A stretch of DNA of 64,000 nucleotides from Aselliscus stoliczkanus (Eukaryota > Chordata > Mammalia > Chiroptera > Hipposideridae): the NCBI GenBank assembly GCA_033961575.1, contig CM066728.1:38440352-38504351 (forward strand). Direction: 5' to 3'. Within the stretch, counting starts at the first letter, position 1; each line of letters begins with the position of its first letter. Made by a program: the position numbers and the translations under genes. Positions 44,933 through 57,090 of the stretch are shown here, one piece after another. The notes beneath the pieces are model-generated. The model was given only the letters and a program-made list of their open reading frames with translations. It did no database searches and was not told the origin of the DNA.

Positions 44933-47285
44933 TATGGAAAATTGTATCCTATTTTATCGTTAAAAAACTTTCGTGAAATTCTCATAATGAGCAACTGTTT
45001 TCTCATTATATAATGCCGTTAATTTCTTGGTCCTGGTGGGTTTAGATTCTAAACAAATTCTAAAACAATGTTTTTTGTGCTTCTGTGTCACATTTGCATT
45101 TTTAAATATAGAAAAGTTTGCAACATTATTAGCCTGTGAGTCTAACTAAATTACTAAAATACTAAACATGTTTATTTTTAATATACATGGAGATTCGGAG
45201 TCATGAACTCCATTTTATTAGTTTCTCAAGGTAAAACAGGCCAACTCAAAGATTTTGTCAGTTTCATTCCTATTATGATTTAATTTAGTTTGAGAATTTC
45301 AGTAGATTATATGTGTTAAAGAAGTTTCTGATAAGAAATAGTATGCAAAATCTATTAGACATACTGTATGGCAATGTTTATGAAATAGTTTAAAATATAT
45401 TGGTAGTACAGAATTACTAGGGACAGTTTTGTACATTTTAATATAATTTTCTTATATCTGATTTTAAATATGTTTAGCTGTGGGAAACTGTTTTCTTCAG
45501 TTCACAAATAACAAAATGAGGGTCATTTTATATTAGAAATAATTCTAATATATTTATACTGGTCCATGAGAGTACATAAATTTAAGCCCAAATGATTGAA
45601 TGTTTATCAGATCATTTCAGTCTCATACAGGATTAGCTTATTAAACACCTTTTAAGAATCACCTTTCCTAAAAACACGTACATTAACTCTATGAGGGCAT
45701 TAGACTATAACTGAATATGCTAGATTACATTAATCTGATGAAGTAGGCAGTCTCCTCCTTTATTTGAGATAGAGTTCAAATTAAAAAAAAAAATGTTTGA
45801 CTTGATTCTTTTTCATTTGGTCTAAGTGTTTTGGAAATACCAAAAAATGATAGAAACAATGAGGGCTTTTCCAGGGTTATGACATGTCGTTGGTCCTGCT
45901 GTCATCTTAGAAACATTAGTCGTTAGTCTGTTTTTTCAAAACGGCAGATGAAGAGATGTTGTAACATCTCAATAATTTTTCAGTCATAAATTCTTTCCAT
46001 TAGGTTTTTAAAAAATCAAGATCCCTTTACCAGTTTCTTGGAATATAAATTAAAGAATTAGAAATGTAAGTTGTATTTTTCTTGCCAAAATGTGGAGTCT
46101 TCTCCCAAATTCATGTGGAGACAGATTGCAGATGCTCTCACAGGCAGATGAGTGTCCATCTAAGAAAGCGGCCTGACATTTTTTTTTTCCCCATGCAAGA
46201 ATGCAAGGTAATAGGTATCACCTTCACTTCAGTTAAGGGGCTCAATGAAGTTTTATTGTTTGTAACTTTGTTAGAGTGGTCTGGGCTTCAAAATATACTT
46301 ACATATTCACATATGTAAATGAGAACGGGAGGCATTTTAGACTTACTGTTGATAAAGGCTGAGGCAGAAGACAGCAGGATATAGTCAGAAGACTGATTAT
46401 TCCATTGTGACTGAATGTCTATTGTGGAAAGTCTGGGCATGAAGAAATGCCTGGGGCTACGCTTCGGATTCTTTATAAAATACTGCAGCAGTGAATAAAT
46501 ACAGCAATAGCATTCTTTTTATGTATATGTGAATGCTGTTCTCCTGGTGCATTAGCAGTATATGTTCATTTATTGAACAATATATGCAGTATCTTAATTC
46601 TACATAGTGGTACCTATAATGTCATACATTTCTTCTTTAAGCATTGAAATTCATCATGCAAGGATGTTCTGCAGTGTAAAAGAAATCTTGTCTAATTCCT
46701 CATCTTTTTTTTTTCTTACAGTTCACCTTGTTTCCAATTAGTTCTTGAGTGCAATGATTACTATTATTTATTAGTATTAGTATTACTTATGTAGGATTCA
46801 GGGGAAAAACAGTTGATAGGTTGATATTTATATATAAACAGACAACATTTTTGGACAGAGGTGCTCTTGTTATGCTGGTGTACTGCTGCTTTGAGTTGAT
46901 TTAAGGAAATAATAAGGAACATCTGGAAATTTCAGCCCAACTGATTTACCATTTACTGTATCATTTTGGGTCTGTATAGATTAGTTCATTAAACACCTTT
47001 GAAGAATCTCCTTTTGCTGGAGATAGAGTGGGAAAAATTCCCAAAACAGTCTTTGAAAAATTACTGTTTGCCAAAAAGATTACAAGGCAAGTAAAACATT
47101 GAATTCAAAATAATTATAATTAGAGTGTAGCCTCTTATAGTTTCTAAAGTGCCAGTGCAAAAATGGTAAGAATAGAGGGAGAGAATATTTTAAGTGTAGA
47201 CCAATATTTGCCAACTAAAGTGAGTTAGAATGTGTTTGTAAATGCTTATCTTCTTACTCATCCTGCTAGCACTTGAAACATAGGC
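44933..47285. other. FBXL17: Intron sequence without recognised features
   Basis: AT-rich; no transposon end, exon-like segment or tandem array recognised. Confidence 0.5.
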
Positions 47286-47289
47286 TTTT

Positions 47290-47860
47290 ATGTGGAGAGA
47301 TTTAAAGATAAATGAGCAGGCCTCTACTCTGAAGGAGCTGACATTTTAGTAGGAGAAACATACTTTTAAACAAATAATTAAAGTATTAGAGGTGAATGGA
47401 AAATATAAAGTTATGTTAAAGGTAAACTTGAGGGGCAGGTGAGTTAACTCAGCCTGGGATGAGAGTGGTGAGGTTAGAAACGCTTCAGAGGTGTGATGCC
47501 CAGACACTAAATGCTTTGTGGAGGCATAATGTCTTGAAGGATGAGGGAGATTTTCCCATGTGGAGCTGGGAGGAATGGAGTACCCATGTGTACAGGCCTG
47601 GAGGCATGAAACAACACAGAGTCTCATGTTGCTGGAATGTGTGATTTGAGGGTGAAGGAGTAAAGTGATGGTGGAGAAACAGACATGATTCGAGATAGGC
47701 CAGTTAGCAACTTGGAGGCCATCTTGAGGTGTTTGCAAAGTCCTTCAGAAGTGCCTCACTATCTTCAGATTAATTAGGGGAGTAACCTGATCAGATCTGT
47801 TTTTAGAACTAAAGCACATGTAGATGTGTGGAAAGAGAAGGATGACTAGAAACATAAAAG
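47290..47860 (-). mobile_element. L2 copy, 3' portion
   Basis: CTACTCTGAAGGAGCTGACA TTTTAGTAGGAGAAACATAC is the antisense L2 3' end, and GAGTAACCTGATCAGATCTG TTTTTAGAAC about 500 bp later is a further L2 landmark (antisense ..GGAGTGACATGATCAGATTTG..). Confidence 0.75.
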
Positions 47861-47874
47861 ACTGGTGCCACTTT

Positions 47875-49570
47875 TTCATTGAAAAAAATATTGATTGGTC
47901 CCTACAATGACTTGAGCATGGTTTGAGGTTCTGGGGTTACAAAGCAAAGAAACCTTGCCTGGCCCTGCTCACAGAATAGCAGACACACAGGCATTTCAAC
48001 AAATCAGAGTGTAGTGTGGAAAGGTCTGTAGTCCTAGCAGTCATCTTGATAAGAGGAAGAAAAGTGTGAGAAACTGCCAGGTCTGTGTGTGTGTGTTAGG
48101 GGTAGTGGGTCAAGGGAGGGAATGCAAGGATGGTTTATACTAAGAAGGGAGGAACACTTAACCTGAGACCTGGAAGCTGAGTGGAATTTTGTCAAGTAGA
48201 TGAGCCATTCTTTCGGGTAAATAAGCCATCCTGGGCAGACATAACTAGGCCATCATAGGAAACACCATGTGTGGAGGAGTAGAGATAGCTCATGATTACT
48301 AGAGCATAAAAGTTAGGAGATGAAACAAGAGAGGTAGATATGGGCCAATGTGAAGAAAACTCTGAATACAAAAGTGACATCATCACATTTCCATATTAGG
48401 ATAAATAGGAGAAGTTCCAGATCAGGATTTAGGGAATTGATATAGAGAGACAATTTGGGTGGCCGAGGCAAGAGCTACTGATGCCTAGTCTTAAGGCAGG
48501 GATAGAGAGAAAGTGTCAGAGAAAATAAGTTCCAAAGTTAATCAGGAGATGGAATTAATAAGTGTTGGCATCTGATTTGATGTAGGGAGTGAAAAAAGGG
48601 ATGGCTCAAGTGTCTTATGGATGTAATTGAGTGGTGTCATTTACTGATTAACAGGTAGGTCATCTTTAATTTTGTGGGGTATTCTTGAGTTTATATCTAC
48701 CTGACATTGAATCTAAGGAGTAGGACTGGGAGAGAAATCTGAGTCAGGTTTAGGGAGATGTTAATATATGGTGACATTTAAAGCCTTGGTGGGTGTGAAC
48801 ATGGTCACTGAGGATTATTATAGTATAAGGACCCAGATGTAACTTCCAGGAACATCATTGGTAGGGCGTACGCAGAGGGATCTGAAACCCCAGAGGGAAT
48901 GAAAAAGAGGAATCAGAAAAATAGGTTACTTGAAACCAAAGGAAGAGAAAATTTTGAGTGTCAGAAGCCTCAAAGATAGTTATGAAGTTGAGGACTGAGG
49001 AAGCACCTTTGAATTTAGCATTTAGGAGGATCTCACGGGACTTTGTGAAAACTGCTTTAACAAAGAAGAGGTGGTGGTATTATAGTGGATTGAGGAGTTT
49101 TGTTTATTGTCTTAAGGTGAGTGAGATTTGAACATGCTTAGAGGCTAAGGCAAAGGAGACAGAAGGAGAGAGAGATAAATGAGATGAGCTCAGATTCATG
49201 GAGTGAGATCTAAGAGGATTGCAATGGGCATGGTTAGGAATAAGGCAGTGTCAGGAGGAATTAACCTTGAGAAGAAAGAGAGAGATCCTCTTGCAGAGAA
49301 CAGAGGGTGGATGCTTATGAGACCTTTGCGTGTCTGTGGACTATAAGAAGTTGAAAGAGTGCATGCTCCACCACTCCTGATTGTTCTTTGAAGCCAGTTG
49401 AGTTCTGAGATAAAAGCCTGAGGCAGGGAAGGAATTGGATAGGGCCCTTCAGACAGGAGCTAAAGTTTGGAAGAGCTGCTGTGGGAAGTGGCAGACAGAG
49501 CCGACTGGCAGAATGTAGAATTGCTGAGTGGCCTTGAGAGGTTGGAAGCCGTAAATTTGTAGTGGCACCA
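47875..49570 (-). mobile_element. Second L2 copy, long
   Basis: A new 3' end begins with TTGATTGGTCCCTACAATGA and GGTTCTGGGGTTACAAAGC, then runs through ACACTTAACCTGAGACCTGG, GATGTAGGGAGTGAAAAAAG, TTGAGTTTATATCTACCTGA and AAATCTGAGTCAGGTTTAGG in the antisense L2 order. It is one of the longest L2 relics here; no open frame survives. The part after about 49020 is less certain. Confidence 0.7.
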
Positions 49571-50109
49571 GTCCACATGATTATTGTACTTCCTCCAGCA
49601 AAGCTCAGCAGCCCTGGTATGAAAACTCAACAAATATTGATTGAAACTGAATCTGCAGATGTTGTGACCCTAGGATGGTATCAGATAGCTATCAAATTCC
49701 ATAAATTCAAATTTGTAGATGACAGTATAGACTCAGTAATGCTGTGGATTCTAAAATTAGCAAATGCTTTTTCTCAGGTGCTAAATAGACATAATTTGTT
49801 TCCTGTTTAGTGTTTCGTATTCAGGAATATCCTCAGTCACTGTACCACCTACCCCTCCCTCTTTCTTCTCCCCCCCCCGCCCCGCATACATACACACACT
49901 AAATATAATGTGATCTTAATTCAACAGTGCCTATTTTATGTCTGTATGCTTCCTTATTTCAGTCAGATCATTTCATCTGAGTATTAAAGATTTCTAAATT
50001 GGTCATGTAAGAATACAAGTTTACTCCTTAATGAATGACATCCTTTGAAGAAAGATAGTCGCTCCCAGTGAATCAGTAAATCTGAGGCAGCTGTTACCTC
50101 AGAGTCTAC

Positions 50110-50395
50110 TCTTATTTGGCCCCCTTCCATAACACCTGCCCCCAGATCTTTCCCCCTTTTAGATAGACAACTGATCTCTCCCTGGCTGTTTCTGTGGCCT
50201 CTTTTTCATACCTTGTACGTATAGCAGTTATCACAGAATTTCATGGCTTTTCCATACAATTTTGAGTTCCGTGAATGCAGGGACTGAGTCTTCCTTATCT
50301 TTGTATTTCCAGTGTTTCCCTGTTGCCTGGCACAAATTAGACACTAAGTTAGTAGTATGTACATAACAAATGTATGAACAACTCATTACTTCTTC
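50110..50395 (+). mobile_element. L2 3' end relic, sense
   Basis: GAGTTCCGTGAATGCAGGGA CTGAGTCTTCCTTATCTTTG TATTTCCAGTG and TGCCTGGCACAAATTAGACA are the sense L2 3'-end phrases. Confidence 0.82.
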
Positions 50396-51530
50396 GGTGT
50401 AAGAGAGGAAGAGTGAGAGAGAGGAAGAGTAAAATTTTATTTGTGACTAACTATAACTTCTCTTTGCCCCTTCACCCCACTGCAGTATTGTCTGGTTTAC
50501 CTTTGACCAAATTAAGAGGAGGTATTCACTTGTCTGTTTGATATCAGCCCCAGTTATTCCAAGCATTAGAATAGGAGAAAAGCATAAATCTATGTACAAT
50601 CCAAAAGCCCCCACAAAATCACCAAAGTCACTGATAGGCACACACAAAAACAGAGTTTTAAATTTACTCTTGTATTCTCTGTGCTTAAGTTCTATGGATA
50701 ATAAAAAATGCGTATTTAGAGTAGAGCCAATGAAAAATTAGCCAGACATATTAGAGAGAACGAAAAAATGGGAAGAAGTAAAGGTTTTCTATAAATGTCA
50801 GTAATTTTGTGGTTTGCTGTCTGAATCATGTTCTCTTTGCTTGACCTTGTTTTACTTTTGCTTTTAAGACTTCTTCCCCCAATTAGCTAGAGCCTGTTTT
50901 TAAAATAACTTTGGACAAATTACTGAATAATACATTATCTTGCCAATAGTCTTGTCCTTTTGATTTAGGATCTTTAAGTTATCTTTGCATTATAAACATC
51001 CTAGTCCTGAGAACCTTCCTGTGGCAGGACAAAAAATAGGCACAAAGATTCTAGAACAATAAGACAAAGTAGCTTAAAATTCAAGTAGGTAAGCAGTGAT
51101 AGTTTTTATAGCTGTGGATTTTTATGTGAGAAATGTTGTACCCAGGTTAACAATAGCTGAAGCATAGATGGTGTATTTCTTAGCAACTTATCCAGTTTTC
51201 TCTGGACCAAAAGTTAAATGTGATGCTGCTCTTTTCCCATCATTTGACGTTTCACTTTGTTCAGCAGATGTAGTATGAAATAAATGTCAAAGTGGTCATG
51301 TTAGACTCTAATGAGGAAGATGGACACTACTGAGCTACCTGTTCAGAAATTTTGGTTATCAAAGTGATTTCATGACTTTCGTTGGAAATAGATAATTCAT
51401 AAGTACAGTGCATTTTCTGAAGCAGATAATTGCTGGGCAGTGATAAGCTCTGGGATAATTAAATACCCTCATCAGTGTGCAGTTATCGTCTATGGCACCT
51501 TTTTCAGAAGTGGCATGCCGCTTGACTCGC
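50396..51530. other. FBXL17: Intron sequence without recognised features
   Basis: AT-rich; a small tandem phrase GAGAGGAAGAGT occurs twice near 50405-50430. Confidence 0.5.
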
Positions 51531-51532
51531 AT

Positions 51533-51558
51533 GCATGATCACCAGCAGGTGATCATGC
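51533..51558. other. Perfect hairpin (11-bp stem, 4-nt loop)
   Basis: GCATGATCACC, loop AGCA, GGTGATCATGC. The outer TGGCATG (51511) and CATGCCA (51553) add a second possible pairing. It is not followed by a T run, so it is not a classical terminator. Confidence 0.8.
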
Positions 51559-51877
51559 CAATTTTTAAAAACACAAGAGGTTACGGGTAACATTCCTGAT
51601 TTTCTGAACACGGGTGGTGGGGAGATAAGGAGCACCATGTCACATCATGGAGGCAGAGAGCAGGGAGGAGGCTTTTCCAGGTAATGCAGACGAGAGAGCA
51701 GTGTCTGATCTTCGTTCCCTCTCTGCTGCAGAAAACAGCCGTAGGCTGCCAACACATGCTGCATGCCTATATCGTGTGCAGATTAACCAATTTCCATAGA
51801 GTTAGAATGAAACCAAGTGCACTTCTAGGAGATTACACGGAATGTAATTATCCTTCTTTAAAAGTAACAGACATTTC

Positions 51878-51984
51878 GGGCCGGCCAGTGGCGCGGTACT
51901 TAAGAGCTGGCTTGGGATGCCAGTGGCCCCGGTTCCGATCCCACATATGAGGGCCAGTGACACTGCCCTCAAAAAAAAAAAAAA
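51878..51984 (+). mobile_element. Short SINE, family A short form, copy 3
   Basis: The target-site duplication AAAGTAACAGACATTTC is at 51861-51877 and 51985-52001, perfect over 17 bp. The body runs GGGCCGGCCAGTGGCGCGGT.. to ..GTGACACTGCCCTC followed by A14. The perfect flanks suggest a young insertion. Confidence 0.95.
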
Positions 51985-52222
51985 AAAGTAACAGACATTT
52001 CAAGATTTCTCTATATTTCATAATTAACCTTATGATAATTTTCATTGTAGAGGAGATGTATTTAGTTCACAGAGAATTTCAGTTAATGGCAACTTTTACA
52101 ATACTACAGGTTAATATAAAATTTCTGATGACTCCAGTTTTTAACTTTTATTATCTTTTGTTTAAAAGATTGGATGATATCTGAGCATCAAAATCAGTTC
52201 CTTGGAATTTAAAGTAAATGTT

Positions 52223-52253
52223 ATATCTATCTATCTAGCTAGCTAGCTATCTC
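52223..52253. repeat. (TATC)n/(TAGC)n tetranucleotide array
   Basis: Two and a half CTAT units, then three CTAG units, then CTATCT: an interrupted tetranucleotide microsatellite. Confidence 0.85.
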
Positions 52254-52259
52254 TATTTC

Positions 52260-55230
52260 TACATATATATGAAATTTTAAGTTATAATTTTAAAGTAATA
52301 AGTTAAAAGTGATTTCAAAATAACTTCAATCATGGATTCATTAACTTTTCTTTTTTTGCTATCTGAAGAAAAGGTGAAATAAACAAAACAATTTTTTAGA
52401 TTAACTTAGATACATAAGACTCCCTCTGAGTTTAGACCACATTTCTAATAATAACCATTCACAGAAAATTCTAGGATTACCAAGTCCTCTAAATTTATTT
52501 TCACTAGGTTGGGCTCTATTCACAGTGCTGCAAGTTTAATATCATAAACTTTTCCTCTCAGGTCAGTTTTATGTATTAGTAGATATGTATTTTTAGTGTG
52601 AGCAACATTCTACTAAATACTACCTTATGTGTTTGCATGGATTGGCTACAGCTCTTATAGCTACTTCTCTGACCATAGTCCTTCATTCTAGAATGCCTGA
52701 CTGGGCAAGGAAAACTAGCTCTGATGTCCACAACCCAATTTGGGACAAGAAATAGCAGTGTTTAAACTTGATTACAGCATACCAAGAAACATGTTACAGA
52801 AACTTGCTATCACTGCGACTTAGTGGTTTTGAATCTGATATTTGAATCCTTAATTTTTCACATTCAACGATGTTAAACTGTGTTAGCCCATTTTTTTCTT
52901 TTTGTGAAAATGAATGAAACTTATTTAGATTCAAGAAACATTAACCAGAGGTAATTTGCATTATTTTTAGAGTTAAGTTCATAAATAGATAAAAGGGTCC
53001 TTCCATTTCCAAATCTGAGGTTTAACCTAGCTGCAATATTTTTCCTTTAGTTATAAACAGCATATATACATATATACATATACATATTTTTAGGTAAAAG
53101 TACAATGTATTCTTCAAAAGTAATCCTATTTTCTTCCCGATTTTGGAACAGCAGCCATTGTTGCGTCATTGATGATTAAAATACCCTATGTTTGCCCTGC
53201 CTACAGAAAACTATATTGGAGGCATTGCCAGCTGGATGGTGTGAGACGAAGATGTGAATATTTTAGAACCATTATGCCTTCATCCTACTGTCTGTATTTT
53301 AGGTAAAATATTCACCTAAAAAATTTCTTTCTCTGGGAGACCAGAGATGTTCAACTTATTACAAAGATTAGAGTCATTGATTAGAAAAATAGCTATCTTA
53401 TCCTTCTACTCCTGTACCCCATAAACCCCAAATCCAAAATTGAGAGGAAAAGGAAATGCCAAATGCAAATGTCGCCTTTTAAAATAAAAATCTTTTCCTC
53501 CCCTTCCTGTCTCTGGTTTTTTCAAAATTCCACATGTAACCTAAGTTCCTTGTTATTTACTCAGAAATAAATTTTTAGGGGTGTAAAGAATTGCGGAGGA
53601 GACTGGACAGTAGAAAAATCTAGATTTGTTCGCTTCATTACTGATGAATAGTTAAGGCATTAGTGAAGGATTCAATCTCTTACAAACACGATTTGAAGTT
53701 AGCCAGGACCCTTCTCTCACCAAGATGCAGATGGCTGTATAATTCTTACCCTTTTGAATGTCTGGGTACAATCACCAGGAAGAAAAATAGCACATTGTGA
53801 GTAAATATTCTCTCACGTTCCCTTTTACTCCTCATTGAAATCATCCCCTTTAAACATGGAGGAGCTGGGTCAAGGAGTGGATTATAGAAATCTCAGTGCC
53901 CCTTAGAACCACCACCAGCTCTCTCCCTCCAAATCTATGCTAAATGAATATGCGGCGCGTAAAAGCTATAGGCCAGTATAGAAACACAATGGTGGCATGA
54001 TTTCTGTAGGCGTTCCTGCTATCTGATTGATGCTCCCAGGCTCCTTCTCTAACAAGACCCTAAAGCTGCCACTAAATATATGGAATATATTAGACAGGTG
54101 GTTCTTAACCTTTTAAAGTCTGTTCGTTTCTGGTCATAAATCATTATGTTGGGCCATAAGAGACAGCAGTAATAATTTCTATCTAAATATTATGACAAAA
54201 ACGTGTATTTAGATGATGATGTGGTTATTAAAATACAAATTCTTTAAACATTTTTCTAAATTTATGGCAGCTTTTTTGTCAATAAGGAAGGGAAAGAAGA
54301 GGAAAGGCAGCGGAGGCTTAATGTGTAGCAGAGAGGAGGGCAGGGAATCGTCGTGCTCTGAGGGCTTCTGCAGAAGCGGTTGCCAAGCTGTGGGTGACTT
54401 CAGGAGCCAAGCTACTGTTGGAATTAGGATCGGAAATCAATGGCTGCATCAGTATAGTATCCATCTTACATATATGTATGACTTTACAATCTGCTTCTTC
54501 ATGGAGAACTTCCAATATATCCTCTTATCACAATATTAGTCCCCTATGGCACCTCTGAGAATACAATTATGTTTTGCTTTTCTTCACTGTACAATGCCAG
54601 GCACTCCTTGGAAAGAGAACTCTGCTATTATCCTAAAAAGAGTGGCTACAGTTCAGTTACGTGGTTTGAGGGAAAAATTAGTTGCATTTTTTTATTTGTC
54701 ATTTTCTAAAAGTATATCTTTGTCATAGTAAAACTTACGGGTAGATATACAAACATGCCCCAATTTAAGGAAACCTATGTATTAAATTATGAACTTAAAA
54801 ATGAGACAAAAATAAGAGGTGGTTATTTTTATTATAATATGATTTTTTAAAACAAAACCGAGGATTCACTCTTTGGCTCCCTTGATACATTTTCTCTATT
54901 TATTACCACGTATATGTTCATGTATTTGCTTCCCACTCTAATTTTGAGATAAAATACAAGGACTTTTATCCCTTCTATATAGTTTCTCCCAGTGGACTAT
55001 TATGGTCATATAACAAATACTAGAGCTGTTTGCCATTGGACTTATCTTAAGAATTGCTATTTACTGTTTGCCATTTTGGGAAAAAATGAAGCTTGATCTT
55101 TGGGCTTTGCTAAATAATCTTTAAAACAGCTAAGAAGGACAGAGTGCAGCCTCTCTTTCTTGACAGTGCTTAAATTTGTAGTATCAGGACATTAGAAATG
55201 GTTCAAAAATATATAGTCTTCTAAGTGTAG
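52260..55230. other. FBXL17: Intron sequence without recognised features
   Basis: AT-rich, with short alternating TACATA runs near 53060. Around 54095-54150 there is a weak resemblance to an old hAT end, too poor to call. Confidence 0.45.
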
Positions 55231-55234
55231 TGAG

Positions 55235-55435
55235 TATTAATAGAGTAGCCAGTATTTCCTGAGCACCTACTATGTGTTGGACTTCTGCTAACCCTTTTAC
55301 AGATTCCAAATCGTTTCACTCTCATTTTAACTGATGAGGAAAAGGAAACATAAAAATTCAAATACATTCGAGATTTTCAACGAGTAAGAACTGATGCAGA
55401 ATTCAAGCTGAAATGTTTGACTCCAAAGCCTAAGC
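55235..55435 (-). mobile_element. MIR relic
   Basis: TTCCTGAGCACCTACTATGT, CTAACCCTTTTACAGATTCC, TTTTAACTGATGAGGAAAAG and GATGCAGAATTCAAGCTGAA follow the antisense MIR order, with drift. Confidence 0.7.
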
Positions 55436-55654
55436 ATTTTTTCCACCCTTCTGTCTTCTTTTTTTCTTCCTTTTCTTGCCCTTAGTTTTATTTGCTGCAT
55501 ACAAAACACCCTCTTTCCCTTCCATTGTCATCACCCACTTATTTCTTTCTTCCTTTCTTCCAACAAATCTATGTGTTCTGCCTGGGTTCCTGGCACCATG
55601 GCTGGTGGTGGGAATTTAGTGTTGCCCTCAGGGTACTTAAAAGTCAGGCTCCAG

Positions 55655-55756
55655 GGCCGGACGAGTGGCGCAGTGGTTAAGAGCTGGCTTGGGATACCAG
55701 CAGCCCTGGTTCGGTCCCACATGTGAGGGCCAGTGACACTGCCCTCAAAAAATAAA
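55655..55756 (+). mobile_element. Short SINE, family A short form, copy 4
   Basis: The target-site duplication AAAAGTCAGGCTCCAG (55639-55654) faces AAAAGTCAGACTCCAG (55757-55772). The body runs GGCCGGACGAGTGGCGCAGT.. to ..GTGACACTGCCCTC, then an A-rich tail. Confidence 0.94.
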
Positions 55757-55824
55757 AAAAGTCAGACTCCAGAGTGGGCTGCTCATTTGTGCTCATAATG
55801 AATGAGTAAAAGAATGAATGAATG

Positions 55825-56181
55825 TGGGGAATATAATTAATAATGTTGTAAATATTCTGTGGAATGTCAGATGGTCATAGGTCTTGTTGGGAAGACCATT
55901 CCATGGATGGAGTAGAGGTTTGATCGCTGCACTGTATGACTAAAGCAGAGGTTGTATACCTGCTGTAATTGAATATATATAGATAGTCACGGGATGTGGA
56001 TTATACTTTGGAAGAGAGTCAGAGGAAGAGTAATAGATATATATGATATGGGGGGGGAGTGGGGTGGCGAATTGGGGGTGGGGGTTGTCACTTTGAGGGG
56101 TAAAATGTATAACTATTGCACTGTGTTGTACACCTGAAACTAATTAAAAATAAATAAATAAAATTTAAAAAAATTAAAAAA
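55825..56181 (+). mobile_element. 5'-truncated L1, 3' UTR only
   Basis: TGGGGAATATAATTAATAAT, GTCAGATGGTCATAGGTCTTG, GAATATATATAGATAGTCAC and GTGTTGTACACCTGAAACTA are laurasiatherian-type L1 3' UTR phrases, followed by an A-rich tail. The target-site duplication AAAAGAATGAATGAATG is at 55808-55824 and 56182-56198. A G-rich block at 56049-56090 is the polypurine/G tract common in L1 3' UTRs. Confidence 0.88.
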
Positions 56182-56198
56182 AAAAGAATGAATGAATG

Positions 56199-56908
56199 AA
56201 TAGAGGAAGTAAAATACAAACATGCATTTTTTTCTCATAATTTCTAATAGCTTATTATTGCTATTAATAAGGCTAAATTGGAAGATAAAATTCAAATGCA
56301 TAAACTATTAGGAAATATTTATATGTAGTATATTAAAATCTCAATGATGACCCTTCAAAGAAAGAGCCAAACTTAATATGAAAAATTTTAGACATATGGA
56401 CAGACAGAAAGAGGATAGTTCAGAGAAGAGTTAAAATTTGCTTTAAAAATTTCATAATTTTGGGAGAAGTGTAACATTTATGTTAAAAGTTTTTTAATTT
56501 TAATGTTTTTTTCTCCAGCTCTTTATTAATAGTGTTTTTAAAATTGTAATCTCAGCTCTTGTACAGTTTCACCAATGTTTGCCTCCATGTGAATGATCAT
56601 ATTAATGATTAGATTGCTGCCAAGTGGGCCTCTGAGTGGGTGTTTACTTAACTATTTCCATTTCCCTCTTTAAAAGAAGAATTTATTAAAATTATTTCTA
56701 ATGCCAGTAATATTGTAGGTGACCTGTTCATGCATATACCGTTCCTTTCTTTTGGTTTCTTGTTTATGTCCTGAGTCTGAGGGAACTAATGTTGCAGTAC
56801 ATCAAAATGGAGATGTCCTAGTTGTATTTGGAATTAGGGTATGCAGATGAGGTGTGTAAAGTAGACTGAACTGTTTTGTGGTAATGTTCACCAGGCTGCC
56901 CTGGGGAA
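56199..56908. other. FBXL17: Intron sequence without recognised features
   Basis: AT-rich; nothing recognised. Confidence 0.5.
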
Positions 56909-56922
56909 TCAGATTACTGTTT

Positions 56923-57076
56923 GTTTTTGTTTTTGTTTTTTTTTGGCGGAGCCATCCTGCCACCTGTTGGCAGCTCAGCAGCAGCTCAGCTGGGGCTGGG
57001 CACAAACTGCTGTTGCTCAGAGCTCAGCTCGCACTCTTGAGCGAGCTCTTAACTAACTGAGCCACTAGGCTGGCCC
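56923..57076 (-). mobile_element. tRNA-derived SINE, family B, copy 3
   Basis: The minus-strand body runs from GGGCCAGCCTAGTGGCTCAG at 57076 through TTAAGAGCTCGCTCAAGAG to GGATGGCTCCGCC and an A-rich tail with CAAAAA units. The target-site duplication TCAGATTACTGTTT (56909-56922) faces TCAGATTACTTTTT (57077-57090). Confidence 0.9.
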
Positions 57077-57090
57077 TCAGATTACTTTTT

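Noticed and set aside
54095..54215. Weak resemblance to an old hAT element end (GTGGTTCTTAACCTTTT)
   Set aside because: Only one short phrase matches and no opposite end is visible.
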